Below, in pieces: positions 25,976 through 34,123 of a DNA stretch of 42,648 bases. Made by a program: the position numbers and the translations under genes. Source of the DNA: Curvibacter soli (GTDB lineage Bacteria; Pseudomonadota; Gammaproteobacteria; Burkholderiales; Burkholderiaceae_C); the NCBI RefSeq assembly GCF_029211125.1, contig NZ_JARGEN010000024.1:1-42648 (forward strand). Reading direction: 5' to 3'. The stretch's first letter is position 1; each line of letters opens with the position of its first letter. The notes under the pieces were generated by a model, which worked only from the letters and a program-made list of their open reading frames with translations, had not been told where the DNA came from and searched no databases.

Positions 25976-26093
25976 CCTGGAAACGGCAGTTGACCGCTTC
26001 GTATCCCTTGCCAGGCCGCATGAAATTGAGCGTTGACGGCTCCGATGGGGTTCACCTCGTGGGTGAGCGCGCCATGCAACTGCCGTTTCCAGG
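25976..26093 (+). mobile_element. MITE copy D, 118-bp internally deleted form, after dprA
   Basis: Perfect 17-bp inverted repeats are flanked by the duplication TTGAA at 25971-25975 and 26094-26098. Compared with copy B it matches the left ~100 bases and then jumps at a short CA homology (CCATGCA to ACTGCCG) to the right repeat, losing 117 bp. It has its own target duplication, so this short form is itself mobile or was deleted after insertion. Confidence 0.95.
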
Positions 26094-26109
26094 TTGAAGC
26101 GCAGGCATC

Positions 26110-26206
26110 GCTATTGAAAACATAGCTGCCACCGCAGGTTTTCAAACGATTTCAGACACTTTTTATACTGAAAACCGCATGGAAGCTGCGGCAGCAGCTA
26201 TCAAAA
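26110..26206. repeat. Inverted pair of palindromic-repeat halves between dprA and the DUF1631 gene
   Basis: GCTATTGAAAACATAGCTGC with ACCGCAGG at 26110-26138 and the opposite-strand CCGCAT/CTGCGGCAGCAGCTATC around 26177-26205 are two facing halves of the dispersed repeat seen at 9844 and 18828. With copy D they account for the whole 253-base gap between these convergent genes. Confidence 0.5.
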
Positions 26207-26213
26207 CAGGAAT

Positions 26214-28691
26214 TCAGCCCAGCAGCCGCTCGGGGTTGGCGTCGAGCTTGGCGAGCGCGTCGCGGGTCGCGCGCAGCGTCAGGCTTTCCTCTTCCTGCGG
26301 CACCAGCAGCCCGGCCTGCAGGTAGGCCGCCAGCCGGCGCAACTGAAACAGATAGCTGCCGCCGTTGAGCGACGCGAACAGGTGCAACTGCCTGCGGTCG
26401 CTGCGCCATGCGTACTGCACCTGCGTGACGTGGCCGTTGTGGTCCAGGCTGAACCAGGTGCCGGGCTGCAGCTCCAGCACCCAGGCCAGCAGCGTGTCGT
26501 CGACGGGCGCGCCGTTGTCGGCGATCACCTGCAGGTTGGCGGTGTCGTCCATGTCGAGCATCAGGCCGATGCTGTCGGCGTCCAGCGGGATGCTGCCGCC
26601 GGCCTCGTCGCCCATGAATTCTTCGAGGTTGGCGAGGCGGCGTGCCATGGCCTCGATGCGCTCCTGCGGAATGGCCGCGGTCTTGGACATGAAGGCGTCG
26701 GCCAGGGTGTCGCTCAGGATCTTGATGTGCGCGTCCTGCGGCGGCCCCGAGATGCCCAACAGCAGCAGGCCCTGGCGCAGGTGCTGCAGCAGTTGCGGCA
26801 GATCCTGGATGACGCGCGCGCGGTCGCTGCGGTTGGGCTTGGCGCTGGCGGCCCACACCAGGTCGGACGCGGCGCGCTTGAGCTGCAGCGTATCCGCGTG
26901 CTGCGGCCCCCGGCGCACGGCGGAGATGGCCAGCACCTCGGCCCATGTCTTGAAGAGGAAGTCGCGCACCTCGCCTGGCACCGGCATGTCCTTGAGCATG
27001 TTGCGCAGCTCGATGGTGTACTGGATGGTCAGCGTTTCCTTCTGCTCCACCTGCTGGGCCACGCTGACCAGGCGCGAAGTGCCCTTCTTCTCGGTGAGGA
27101 ACTTGGCGAGAAATTTCTGGAACTCGGTGTAGACCAGTTGGAACACGCGCCGCCCGGTCTCGGGGTACTGCTCGATCACCTGCACCACGCGGCGTATCTC
27201 GGCCTCCAGCGCGTTGCCGTTCATGGCGTTGGCGTCGAAGCCCAGCACGCACGAGCCCATGCGGTCGATGAGCTGGCGCGCGGGGTGGTCCAGGCTGTTG
27301 AAAAACTCGGGCTCGGCCAGCGCCACGCGCAGCACCGGCACCTGCAGCCGCGCGAACCACACGCGCACCGCGGGCGGGATGCGCTCCTCGGTGAGGATGC
27401 TCTGGAACATCAGCGCCACGATCTCGATGATCGCCTTCTCGCTGTCGGTGGATGCCTTCTTCTTCAGCTCCGCCGACTGCTCGCGCACCTGCACGGCCAC
27501 GCGGCCCACGTCCACCGCCACGGCTGCGGATGCGGTGTGCGGCTCGATCAGCGTGCCGCCGCCGCTCGGGTAGTGGTCGGTGCGCGTGCGGCGCGGCGCC
27601 AGCGCCAGCGCCAGCGCCTCCGATGCGGGGGACGAGCGCGTGGCCTCGAAGTCCGACACGCGCTCGGCCAGCAGGCGCTTGAGCTGCACGATCACGCCCT
27701 GGGCGCGCTGGCGCGCGCGCGTGAGCGGCAGCGCGGCGGACATCGCGTAGCCGCGCGTGTCGCCGCCGCTGCCGGCGGCCGGCAGCCAGCCGGCCTGCAC
27801 CGTCTGGGCCGCCAGCGCGATGGCCGCGCCCACCACGTCGGTCGCGCCGCCGGCGCGCGCCATGGCGCCCGCGCCCAGGGCCGGCGCACCGCCGCCGCCG
27901 CCCGGCATGGCCTGGGGCATGCCGCCCATGCCGCTGTGCAGCCCGTCCTGCGTGGTGGAGAAGTGCGACGGCCCGGTCAGGGGTCCGCGCTGCGAGGCCA
28001 GTGCTGCCGCGGCCGTGGACAGCGGGGCGCTGGCCGTGGATGCGCTGCGCCGCACGCGGTTGCTGAAGTCGATGCGCGGCAGCACGCCCTGGGCGATGAG
28101 CCAGGCGTTCGCCGCGTGGCCGATCTGCTGCAGCACATCGGCCATCAGGCCCTGCAGCGTGCCGAAGACGGACTGCAGCGCCTGGCGCGACAGGCCGGCA
28201 TCGATCCACTGCTCCAGCATCAGCAGCAGCACCACGTCGGGCCGCAGCACGTCATACGAAGCCATGTCCTGGCCTTCGAGCTCCTGGATGCGCACGCGCA
28301 GGTCGTCGAACTCGGTGCCGGCCTTGTCGGCCACGACCAGGGCCATGCGCGAGGCCAGGATCTTGTTTTCCATCACGTCGTCGCCGAGCAGCTCGAACTG
28401 GCCGGTATTGCCGCCGATGCGCCCGCGCGCCGTGCTGGTGGGCGCCAGCGCCCCGCGCCAGGCCGCGGCGGTGCGGTCCAGCCATTGCTTGCCATGCTGG
28501 CGGTAGGCGTCCCAGGCGTCGCGGTTGTCCTGCATCTGGCGGGCGTTGCCCGTCTGGTCGAGCAGGGCGGTGAGGAAGCCGCGCACGCCCTCGCCGACCA
28601 TGGGCAACTGCTCGCAGGCCGCCTCCACGAAGCGCTCGCGGACCTGGCGGGCCCACTGGCGCTGCTGCATCGTGGTGGTGGCGGAATTCAT
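26214..28691 (-). CDS. DUF1631 family protein
   Basis: An 825-residue protein of unknown function in the DUF1631 family, widespread in beta- and gammaproteobacteria. No signal peptide or membrane helix is visible. Conserved-looking blocks are LRPDVVLLLMLEQWIDAGLS near residue 150, the FQSILTEERIPPAVRVWFARLQVPVLRVALAEPEFF block split over the middle, and HPARQLIDRMG. A Gly/Ala/Met-rich low-complexity linker lies near residues 225-290 (MPGGGGGAPALGAGAMARAG). Some DUF1631 proteins carry a C-terminal PilZ-like region; here the last 150 residues (GTWFSLDHNGHVTQVQYAWRS) could be such a domain, but this is by eye only. Confidence 0.82.
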   Translation of the reverse strand: MNSATTTMQQRQWARQVRERFVEAACEQLPMVGEGVRGFLTALLDQTGNARQMQDNRDAWDAYRQHGKQWLDRTAAAWRGALAPTSTARGRIGGNTGQFELLGDDVMENKILASRMALVVADKAGTEFDDLRVRIQELEGQDMASYDVLRPDVVLLLMLEQWIDAGLSRQALQSVFGTLQGLMADVLQQIGHAANAWLIAQGVLPRIDFSNRVRRSASTASAPLSTAAAALASQRGPLTGPSHFSTTQDGLHSGMGGMPQAMPGGGGGAPALGAGAMARAGGATDVVGAAIALAAQTVQAGWLPAAGSGGDTRGYAMSAALPLTRARQRAQGVIVQLKRLLAERVSDFEATRSSPASEALALALAPRRTRTDHYPSGGGTLIEPHTASAAVAVDVGRVAVQVREQSAELKKKASTDSEKAIIEIVALMFQSILTEERIPPAVRVWFARLQVPVLRVALAEPEFFNSLDHPARQLIDRMGSCVLGFDANAMNGNALEAEIRRVVQVIEQYPETGRRVFQLVYTEFQKFLAKFLTEKKGTSRLVSVAQQVEQKETLTIQYTIELRNMLKDMPVPGEVRDFLFKTWAEVLAISAVRRGPQHADTLQLKRAASDLVWAASAKPNRSDRARVIQDLPQLLQHLRQGLLLLGISGPPQDAHIKILSDTLADAFMSKTAAIPQERIEAMARRLANLEEFMGDEAGGSIPLDADSIGLMLDMDDTANLQVIADNGAPVDDTLLAWVLELQPGTWFSLDHNGHVTQVQYAWRSDRRQLHLFASLNGGSYLFQLRRLAAYLQAGLLVPQEEESLTLRATRDALAKLDANPERLLG

Positions 28692-28703
28692 GGAAACCGT
28701 AGC

Positions 28704-29657
28704 TTAAACCACGGCTCCCGCATTGGGATCGCTGGAATCCCCGTCCTTCCTGGCCGGGGCCTTCACGAGATCCTCGCGCTTCACGCCCAGCCACATGGCG
28801 ATGGCCGCGGCCACGAACACCGACGAGTAGATGCCGAACAGGATGCCGATGGTCAGGGCCAGCGCGAAGTAGTGCAGGCTCGGGCCGCCGAAGAAGAACA
28901 TCGACAGCACCATCGCCTCGGTCGAGGCGTGGGTGATGATGGTGCGGCTCATGGTGCTGGTGATGGCGTGGTCGATCACCTCGTGCGTGGTCATCTTGCG
29001 GAAGCGGCGGAAGGCCTCGCGGATCCGGTCGAAGATCACCACCGACTCGTTGACCGAGTAGCCCAGCACCGCCAGCACCGCCGCCAGCACCGAGAGCGAG
29101 AACTCCCACTGGAAGAATGCGAAGAAGCCCAGGATGATGACCACGTCGTGCAGGTTGGCGATGATGGCCGCCACGCCGAACTTCCATTCGAAACGGAACG
29201 CCAGGTAGATGACGATGCCCAGCACCACGGCGCCCAGCGCGAGCAGGCCGCCGTGCACCAGCTCGTCGCCCACCTGCGGCCCCACGAACTCGGTGCGGCG
29301 CAGCTCGGCGCTGGCGTCGGCGGCCTTGAGCGCGCCGATCACCTGCTCGCTCTGCTGGGCCGAGGTGGTGCCCTTCTGCACCGGCAGGCGGATGATCACG
29401 TCGCGCGAGGTGCCGAAGTTCTGCACCTGCACGTCCTGGTAGCCCAGGCCGGACACCACGTCGCGCACCTTGGACAGCTCCGCCGGCTGGCTGTAGGCCA
29501 CCTCCATCACCGTGCCGCCCGTGAACTCCACCGACAGGTGCAGCCCGCGCGAGAACAGGAAGAAGACGGCCAGGGCAAAGGTGATGAACGAAATCGCGTT
29601 GAACACCAACGCGTATTTCATGAAGGGGATGTCCTTCTTGATGCGGAAAAATTCCAT
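28704..29657 (-). CDS. secF: Protein translocase subunit SecF
   Basis: Together with SecD and YajC it uses the proton gradient to help pull proteins through SecYEG. 317 residues with six membrane helices and one periplasmic domain. Seen: helix 1 at about residues 13-31, LSVEFTGGTVMEVAY, LGIVIYLAFRFEWKFGVAAI, GYSVNESVVIFDRIREAFR and the ITHASTEAMVLSMFFFGG region. It is downstream of secD with an unusually long gap for this pair (93 bases), which contains a small reading frame starting with the same ATGGAATTTTT as secF itself. Confidence 0.96.
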   Translation of the reverse strand: MEFFRIKKDIPFMKYALVFNAISFITFALAVFFLFSRGLHLSVEFTGGTVMEVAYSQPAELSKVRDVVSGLGYQDVQVQNFGTSRDVIIRLPVQKGTTSAQQSEQVIGALKAADASAELRRTEFVGPQVGDELVHGGLLALGAVVLGIVIYLAFRFEWKFGVAAIIANLHDVVIILGFFAFFQWEFSLSVLAAVLAVLGYSVNESVVIFDRIREAFRRFRKMTTHEVIDHAITSTMSRTIITHASTEAMVLSMFFFGGPSLHYFALALTIGILFGIYSSVFVAAAIAMWLGVKREDLVKAPARKDGDSSDPNAGAVV

Positions 29658-29663
29658 GATTTT

Positions 29664-29738
29664 TTATCCTTTTTCTGGAATTTTCAGAGGAAGCTCATAT
29701 GCGTGCAGCGCATGTGACGCTGGAGCCAAAAATTCCAT
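29664..29738 (-). CDS. Possible 24-residue leader peptide between secD and secF
   Basis: ATG 29738 has a good ribosome site (AAGGAAAG) and encodes a 24-residue peptide starting MEFLAPASHALHAYELPL and ending at TAA 29664, six bases before the secF ATG. Its first 11 bases (ATGGAATTTTT) duplicate the secF start. It may couple secF translation to secD, or be a scar of a start-site duplication. No product has been shown. Confidence 0.3.
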   Translation of the reverse strand: MEFLAPASHALHAYELPLKIPEKG

Positions 29739-29750
29739 GGCGCTCTTTCC

Positions 29751-31646
29751 TTAGTTCGCTGCCGTCTTGCCGGCCACGGATACCGCGCCGCCCTCGGGCT
29801 TCCAGACCTGCCCGATGGCCACGCTCTTGAGCTTCTTGCGCCGGCCATAGACCAGGTTGACCAGCCCGCGCGAGAAGAACACCGCCGAGAACATGCTGGT
29901 GACGATGCCGATGCAGTGCACCACGGCGAAGCCGCGCACCGGCCCGGAGCCGAAGGCCAGCAGCGCCAGTCCGGCGATCAGCGTGGTGACGTTGGAGTCC
30001 AGGATCGTGGCCCAGGCCCGCTCGTAGCCGGTGTGGATGGCCATCTGCGGCGAGGCGCCCGCGCGCAGCTCCTCGCGGATGCGTTCGTTGATGAGCACGT
30101 TGGAGTCGATGGCCACGCCCAGCGCCAGCGCCATGGCCGCGATGCCCGGCAGCGTCAGCGTGGCCTGCAGCATCGACAGGATGGCCAGCAGCATCAGCAC
30201 GTTCACGCACAGCGCCACGGTGGAGATGACGCCGAACAGCATGTAGTACGCGCACATGAAGACCGCGATGGCCACCATGCCCCAGACCACGCTGTGGATG
30301 CCGCGCGCGATGTTGTCGGCGCCCAGGCTCGGGCCGATGGTGCGTTCCTCGATGATCTCCATGGGCGCGGCCAGCGAGCCGGCGCGCAGCAGCAGCGCGG
30401 TGTCGTTGGCCTCGGCAGTGGTCATGCGCCCCGATATCTGCACGCGCCCGCCGCCGATCTCGGTGCGGATCACGGGCGCGGTGACGACCTCGCCCCGGCC
30501 CTTCTCGAACAGGATGATGGCCATGCGCTTGCCCACGTTCTCGCGCGTCACGTCGCGGAAGACGCGCGCACCCTTGGCGTCGAGCGTGAGGTTGACCGTG
30601 GGCTCCTGCGTCTGGCTCTCGAAGCCGGGCTGGGCGTCGGTCAGGTTCTCGCCGGTCAGCACGACCTGCTTCCTGACGATCACGGCCTGGCCGTTGCGGT
30701 CCAGGTATTTTTCGTCGCCGAACGGCACGGGGCCGGAGCCCAGCTCGGCGGCGCGCGCCTCGGCGCCCTCGTCGACCATGCGCACCTCCAGCGTGGCGGT
30801 GCGGCCCAGGATGTCCTTGGCCTTGGCCGTGTCCTGCACGCCGGGCAGTTGCACCACGATGCGGTCCAGCCCCTGCTGCTGGATCACCGGCTCGGCCACG
30901 CCAAGCTCGTTGATGCGGTTGTGCAGCGTGACGATGTTCTGCTTGAGCGCCTGCTCCTGCACGCGGCGCGCAGCATCGGGCTTGATGACAGCGGTCACGC
31001 GGAACTCGCTGCCGTCGGCGGCATCGCTGGCCTGCAGCTCGGGGAACTGGTCGCCTATCAGGTTGCGCACGGCCTGCGCCGTCTGCGCGTCGCGCACGCG
31101 GATCTCGATGGCCTGGCCGCTGCGGCTGATGCCGCCGTGGCGGATGCTCTTGTCGCGCAGCGTGGTGCGCAGGTCGCCCGCAAGCGACTCGGCGCGCTTG
31201 GTCAGCGCGCCCTGCATGTCCACCTGCAGCATGAAGTGCACGCCGCCGCGCAGATCCAGCCCCAGGTACATGGGCTGCGCGTGCAGCGCCGCGAGCCACG
31301 CGGGCGAGCGCGACAGCAGGTTCAGCGCCACGATGTACGAGGGGTCGGCCGGGTCCTTGACGAGCGCGTGCTCGATCGCGTCCTTGGCCTTGATCTGCAG
31401 GTCGGTGCTGGCAAAGCGTGCCCGCACCGAGGCGGCGTCGGTGGCGATGGCGTCGGGCGCGATGCCCGCAGCCTTGAGCGCCTCTTCCACGCGCTGCTGC
31501 GTGGCGCCGTCGATCTTGACGATGGACTTGGTCGCCGACACCTGCACGGCAGGCGCCTCGCCGAAGAAGTTGGGCAGGGTGTAGAGGATGCCGACGAGCA
31601 GCGCGGCCACGAGGATCGCGTACTTCCAGGCGGGGTAACGGTTCAT
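29751..31646 (-). CDS. secD: Protein translocase subunit SecD
   Basis: The larger SecDF subunit, 631 residues. Helix 1 is KYAILVAALLVGILYTLPNFF. The large periplasmic P1 head follows, with GLDLRGGVHFMLQVDM, NRINELGVAEPVIQQQG and DRIVVQLPGVQDTAKAKDIL. The C-terminal membrane half has TIGPSLGADNIARGI, LPGIAAMALALGVAIDSNVLINERIREEL and the final helices ending before VYGRRKKL. The conserved Asp in the helix-4 DSNVLI segment, needed for proton use, is present. It lies 75 bases downstream of yajC. Confidence 0.96.
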   Translation of the reverse strand: MNRYPAWKYAILVAALLVGILYTLPNFFGEAPAVQVSATKSIVKIDGATQQRVEEALKAAGIAPDAIATDAASVRARFASTDLQIKAKDAIEHALVKDPADPSYIVALNLLSRSPAWLAALHAQPMYLGLDLRGGVHFMLQVDMQGALTKRAESLAGDLRTTLRDKSIRHGGISRSGQAIEIRVRDAQTAQAVRNLIGDQFPELQASDAADGSEFRVTAVIKPDAARRVQEQALKQNIVTLHNRINELGVAEPVIQQQGLDRIVVQLPGVQDTAKAKDILGRTATLEVRMVDEGAEARAAELGSGPVPFGDEKYLDRNGQAVIVRKQVVLTGENLTDAQPGFESQTQEPTVNLTLDAKGARVFRDVTRENVGKRMAIILFEKGRGEVVTAPVIRTEIGGGRVQISGRMTTAEANDTALLLRAGSLAAPMEIIEERTIGPSLGADNIARGIHSVVWGMVAIAVFMCAYYMLFGVISTVALCVNVLMLLAILSMLQATLTLPGIAAMALALGVAIDSNVLINERIREELRAGASPQMAIHTGYERAWATILDSNVTTLIAGLALLAFGSGPVRGFAVVHCIGIVTSMFSAVFFSRGLVNLVYGRRKKLKSVAIGQVWKPEGGAVSVAGKTAAN

Positions 31647-31721
31647 GATCTGGCCAACCGCCCGCTGAAGGGCGTCACGAGGAATGATAGGGCGGCGGCG
31701 AAAGCGCCGCCCATTTGCTTC

Positions 31722-32057
31722 TTACTTGATGGAGCCCTTGGGCAGCACCTGGGTCACAGCGCTGCGCTGCAACTGCACCTCCACGCCGCTGGCCAGTTCC
31801 AGGCCGACGATGCCATCGCCCAGGCGGGTGACCTTGCCGAGCAGGCCGCCGGAGGTGACGATCTCGTCGCCCTTGGCCAGCGCGTCGATCATGGCGCGGT
31901 GCTCCTTCTGGCGCTTCATCTGCGGGCGGATCATCACGAAGTACAGCACCACGAACATCAGCACCAGCGGCAGCATGCCGGTGAGCGAAGCCATCATGCC
32001 GCCGCCCTCTGCGGCGGCGGGTGCGGTCTGGGCGAAAGCGGAGGAAATGAAGGACAC
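31722..32057 (-). CDS. yajC: Preprotein translocase subunit YajC
   Basis: A 111-residue single-span membrane protein of the SecDF-YajC complex. It has a short Ala-rich N-terminus, a helix (LPLVLMFVVLYFVMI) and the family segment RPQMKRQKEHRAMIDALAKGDEIVTSGGLLGKV. The start is GTG at 32057 (MSFISSAFAQ), supported by AGGAG nine bases upstream and by the absence of an in-frame ATG nearby. The tgt and queA genes that often precede yajC are absent; upstream lies a 165-base gap (no gene or clear signal seen) and then the phosphonate cluster. Confidence 0.94.
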   Translation of the reverse strand: MSFISSAFAQTAPAAAEGGGMMASLTGMLPLVLMFVVLYFVMIRPQMKRQKEHRAMIDALAKGDEIVTSGGLLGKVTRLGDGIVGLELASGVEVQLQRSAVTQVLPKGSIK

Positions 32058-32222
32058 GGATCGGGCTCCTGTGGAGAATGGATGTGGCGGCAGGCGATGC
32101 GGGTGCCCGCGGATACTCTGTCTGACTGACGCGCGTGCAGGCGCGCGACGAACGCGGCATTGTATGCGGAGCGTCCAGCCACCCCGGGCGCCAGCCGCGA
32201 AGGCCATGTGGCAGGCCGCGTG

Positions 32223-33380
32223 TCAGATGATGCGCAGCCCTTGGCGCCAGACACCGCGCACGACCGGGTGGCGGCGCTGGCCCGGGATTTCGAGGAAACG
32301 CACGTGCACCAGATCGGCCTGCCGGCCGGCCTCGATCGCGCCGCGATCAGCCAGGCCCGCGGCCTGGGCCGGGTTGCGCGATGCCATGGCCACGGCCTGG
32401 GGCAGCGGGATGGATGCGTCGTCGACCAGGCGCACCACGGCGCCCAGCAGGCCGTTCGGCACGTAGTCCGACGACAGGATGTCGAGCAGGCCGTGCCGCG
32501 CCAGTTCGACGGCGGCGACGTTGCCGGAGTGCGAGCCCCCGCGCACCATGTTGGGAGCACCCATGACGGTCAGCAGGCCCCGTTCACGGGCCCGGCGGGC
32601 AGCCTCCAGCGTGGTGGGGAATTCCGCGATGCGCACACCCTCTTCGCTCGCCTGGTCCACATGGGCTGCCGTGGTGTCGTCGTGGCTGGCCATGGCGATG
32701 CCGTGGGCGCGGCAGTAATCGACGAAATGGCGTCGGTTGGGCTCGGCATGGCGCACCTGGAACGACGGCCCCGCCGCCACTTGCCGCGCGAACTTCTCCT
32801 GGCTCCAGCCTTTCTTGCCGGTGTAGTACTCGCGGGCCTTTTCCAGCTTTTCCCACTGGCGCTGGCCGGGCGTGTGATCCATCAGCGAAAGCAGCCCGAC
32901 CAGCGGGTGGCCGCGCAGCGGCGCGAACAGCTCGACGGCGTTGGGCGCGGGCAGCTCGCAGCGGACGTGGATGCGGTGGTCGGCGCGCAGGACGCCACCC
33001 GCGCGCGCCGCATCCAAGAGCGCCAGCAGCCCGGCCCAGGAATGCGCGCGCAGCTCCTCGGGATCGGTCGAGCCGATGCCAAGCGCATCGAACACCGTGG
33101 TGATGCCGGCGGCGGCGATCTCGGCGTCGTGCGCAAGCAGCGCCGGCAGGCCCGGCCACTGCACCTTGGGACGCGGCATCAGGTGCCGCTCCAGGTTGTC
33201 GGTATGCAGTTCGACCAGGCCGGGCAGCAGGTAATCGCCCTCCAGGTCGATCGCGCCGGGCACGGCGCGATCGCCCGCCCCGGCGTCCGCGATGCGTCCT
33301 GCCGACACTGCGAGGCTGCCATGCACCACCGCGTCGGGCAGGACGATGCGGGCGTTCCTGAATACGGTGGGCTGGGTCAT
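32223..33380 (-). CDS. phnM: Alpha-D-ribose 1-methylphosphonate 5-triphosphate diphosphatase
   Basis: An amidohydrolase-fold enzyme of 385 residues that removes diphosphate from ribose 1-methylphosphonate 5-triphosphate, giving the C-P lyase substrate. Metal-site segments seen: GLVELHTDNLERH, SLMDHTPGQRQW, SHDDTTAAHVDQA and SSDYVPNGLL. It is the last gene of phnGHIJKLM, with its ATG overlapping the phnL stop. The phnN, phnO and phnP genes that follow it in E. coli are not here; phnN is on the other side of the cluster. Confidence 0.95.
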   Translation of the reverse strand: MTQPTVFRNARIVLPDAVVHGSLAVSAGRIADAGAGDRAVPGAIDLEGDYLLPGLVELHTDNLERHLMPRPKVQWPGLPALLAHDAEIAAAGITTVFDALGIGSTDPEELRAHSWAGLLALLDAARAGGVLRADHRIHVRCELPAPNAVELFAPLRGHPLVGLLSLMDHTPGQRQWEKLEKAREYYTGKKGWSQEKFARQVAAGPSFQVRHAEPNRRHFVDYCRAHGIAMASHDDTTAAHVDQASEEGVRIAEFPTTLEAARRARERGLLTVMGAPNMVRGGSHSGNVAAVELARHGLLDILSSDYVPNGLLGAVVRLVDDASIPLPQAVAMASRNPAQAAGLADRGAIEAGRQADLVHVRFLEIPGQRRHPVVRGVWRQGLRII

Positions 33381-34123
33381 GCCGCCCTCTTGAAGCTGGC
33401 GACGTTCACGCGCCGCGTCGCCACGGCGGCGCTGACGGCCGGGTCGTGGAACACGCCCAGCACCCCCGCACCGCGCGCCACCGCCTCGCGGATGAGCGCG
33501 ACCACGGTCTGCGTATTGGCGGCGTCGAGCGAGGCCGTGGGTTCGTCGAGCAGCAGCAGCGGCCGCGGCCGGATCAGGCTGCGCGCGATGTTCACGCGCT
33601 GCTGCTCGCCGCCCGAGAAGGTGGCCGGCGGCAGCGCCCAGAGTTCCGGCGGGATGCGCAGCCGCGCCAGCCACGCGCCGGCTTCCTCGCGGGCAGCGGC
33701 CTGGCTGGCATCGGCATGCGCACCTGCCTGTGCATCATCCCCGGGCGCCCACAGCGCCTGGGCCACTACGTCGAGCGCCGGTACACGCGGAATCACGCGC
33801 AGGAACTGGCTGACGTAGCCGATGGTTTCGCGCCGCAGCGCGGCCACCGCACGCGGCGCGGCCTGCGTCAGGTCGATCGGGCCGCCTGCGGGCGGGCACA
33901 CCCGCACGTGGCCGGCAGAGGCCCGGTAGTTGCCGTAGGCAAGCTTGAGCAGCGTGCTCTTGCCCATGCCGGAGGGGCCGTCGAGCACCACGCATTCGCC
34001 GGGGAAGACTTGCAGGTCGACGCCGTCGAGCACGGCCAGCTCGGTGTCGCCCTGGTGGTGCAGCGTGAAATGCTTGGACACGCCTTCGAGCTGGAGCAGG
34101 GCCGGGGGCATGGCGGTCGTCAT
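33377..34123 (-). CDS. phnL: C-P lyase ABC-type subunit PhnL
   Basis: An ATPase-type subunit of 248 residues. Walker A GPSGMGKSTLLK, signature FSGGEQQRVNIARS and Walker B LLLLDEPTAS are all complete. PhnL belongs to the ribose-triphosphonate synthase step (PhnGHIL) and also associates with the PhnGHIJK core, in contrast to transport ATPases. Overlaps of four bases join it to phnK and phnM. The insert WAPGDDAQAGAHADASQA between Walker A and the signature is Ala/Asp-rich and probably a surface loop. Confidence 0.94.
   Translation of the reverse strand: MTTAMPPALLQLEGVSKHFTLHHQGDTELAVLDGVDLQVFPGECVVLDGPSGMGKSTLLKLAYGNYRASAGHVRVCPPAGGPIDLTQAAPRAVAALRRETIGYVSQFLRVIPRVPALDVVAQALWAPGDDAQAGAHADASQAAAREEAGAWLARLRIPPELWALPPATFSGGEQQRVNIARSLIRPRPLLLLDEPTASLDAANTQTVVALIREAVARGAGVLGVFHDPAVSAAVATRRVNVASFKRAA

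Noticed and set aside
26382-29717. An 1111-codon open frame on the plus strand opposite the DUF1631 gene and secF
   Set aside because: It is an antisense shadow produced by GC-rich codon use. The composition is His/Gln/Arg-rich without domains, whereas the minus strand encodes recognisable proteins.
29916-32129. A 737-codon plus-strand frame opposite secD and yajC
   Set aside because: Same cause: low-complexity His/Ala/Gln-rich translation antisense to conserved Sec genes.
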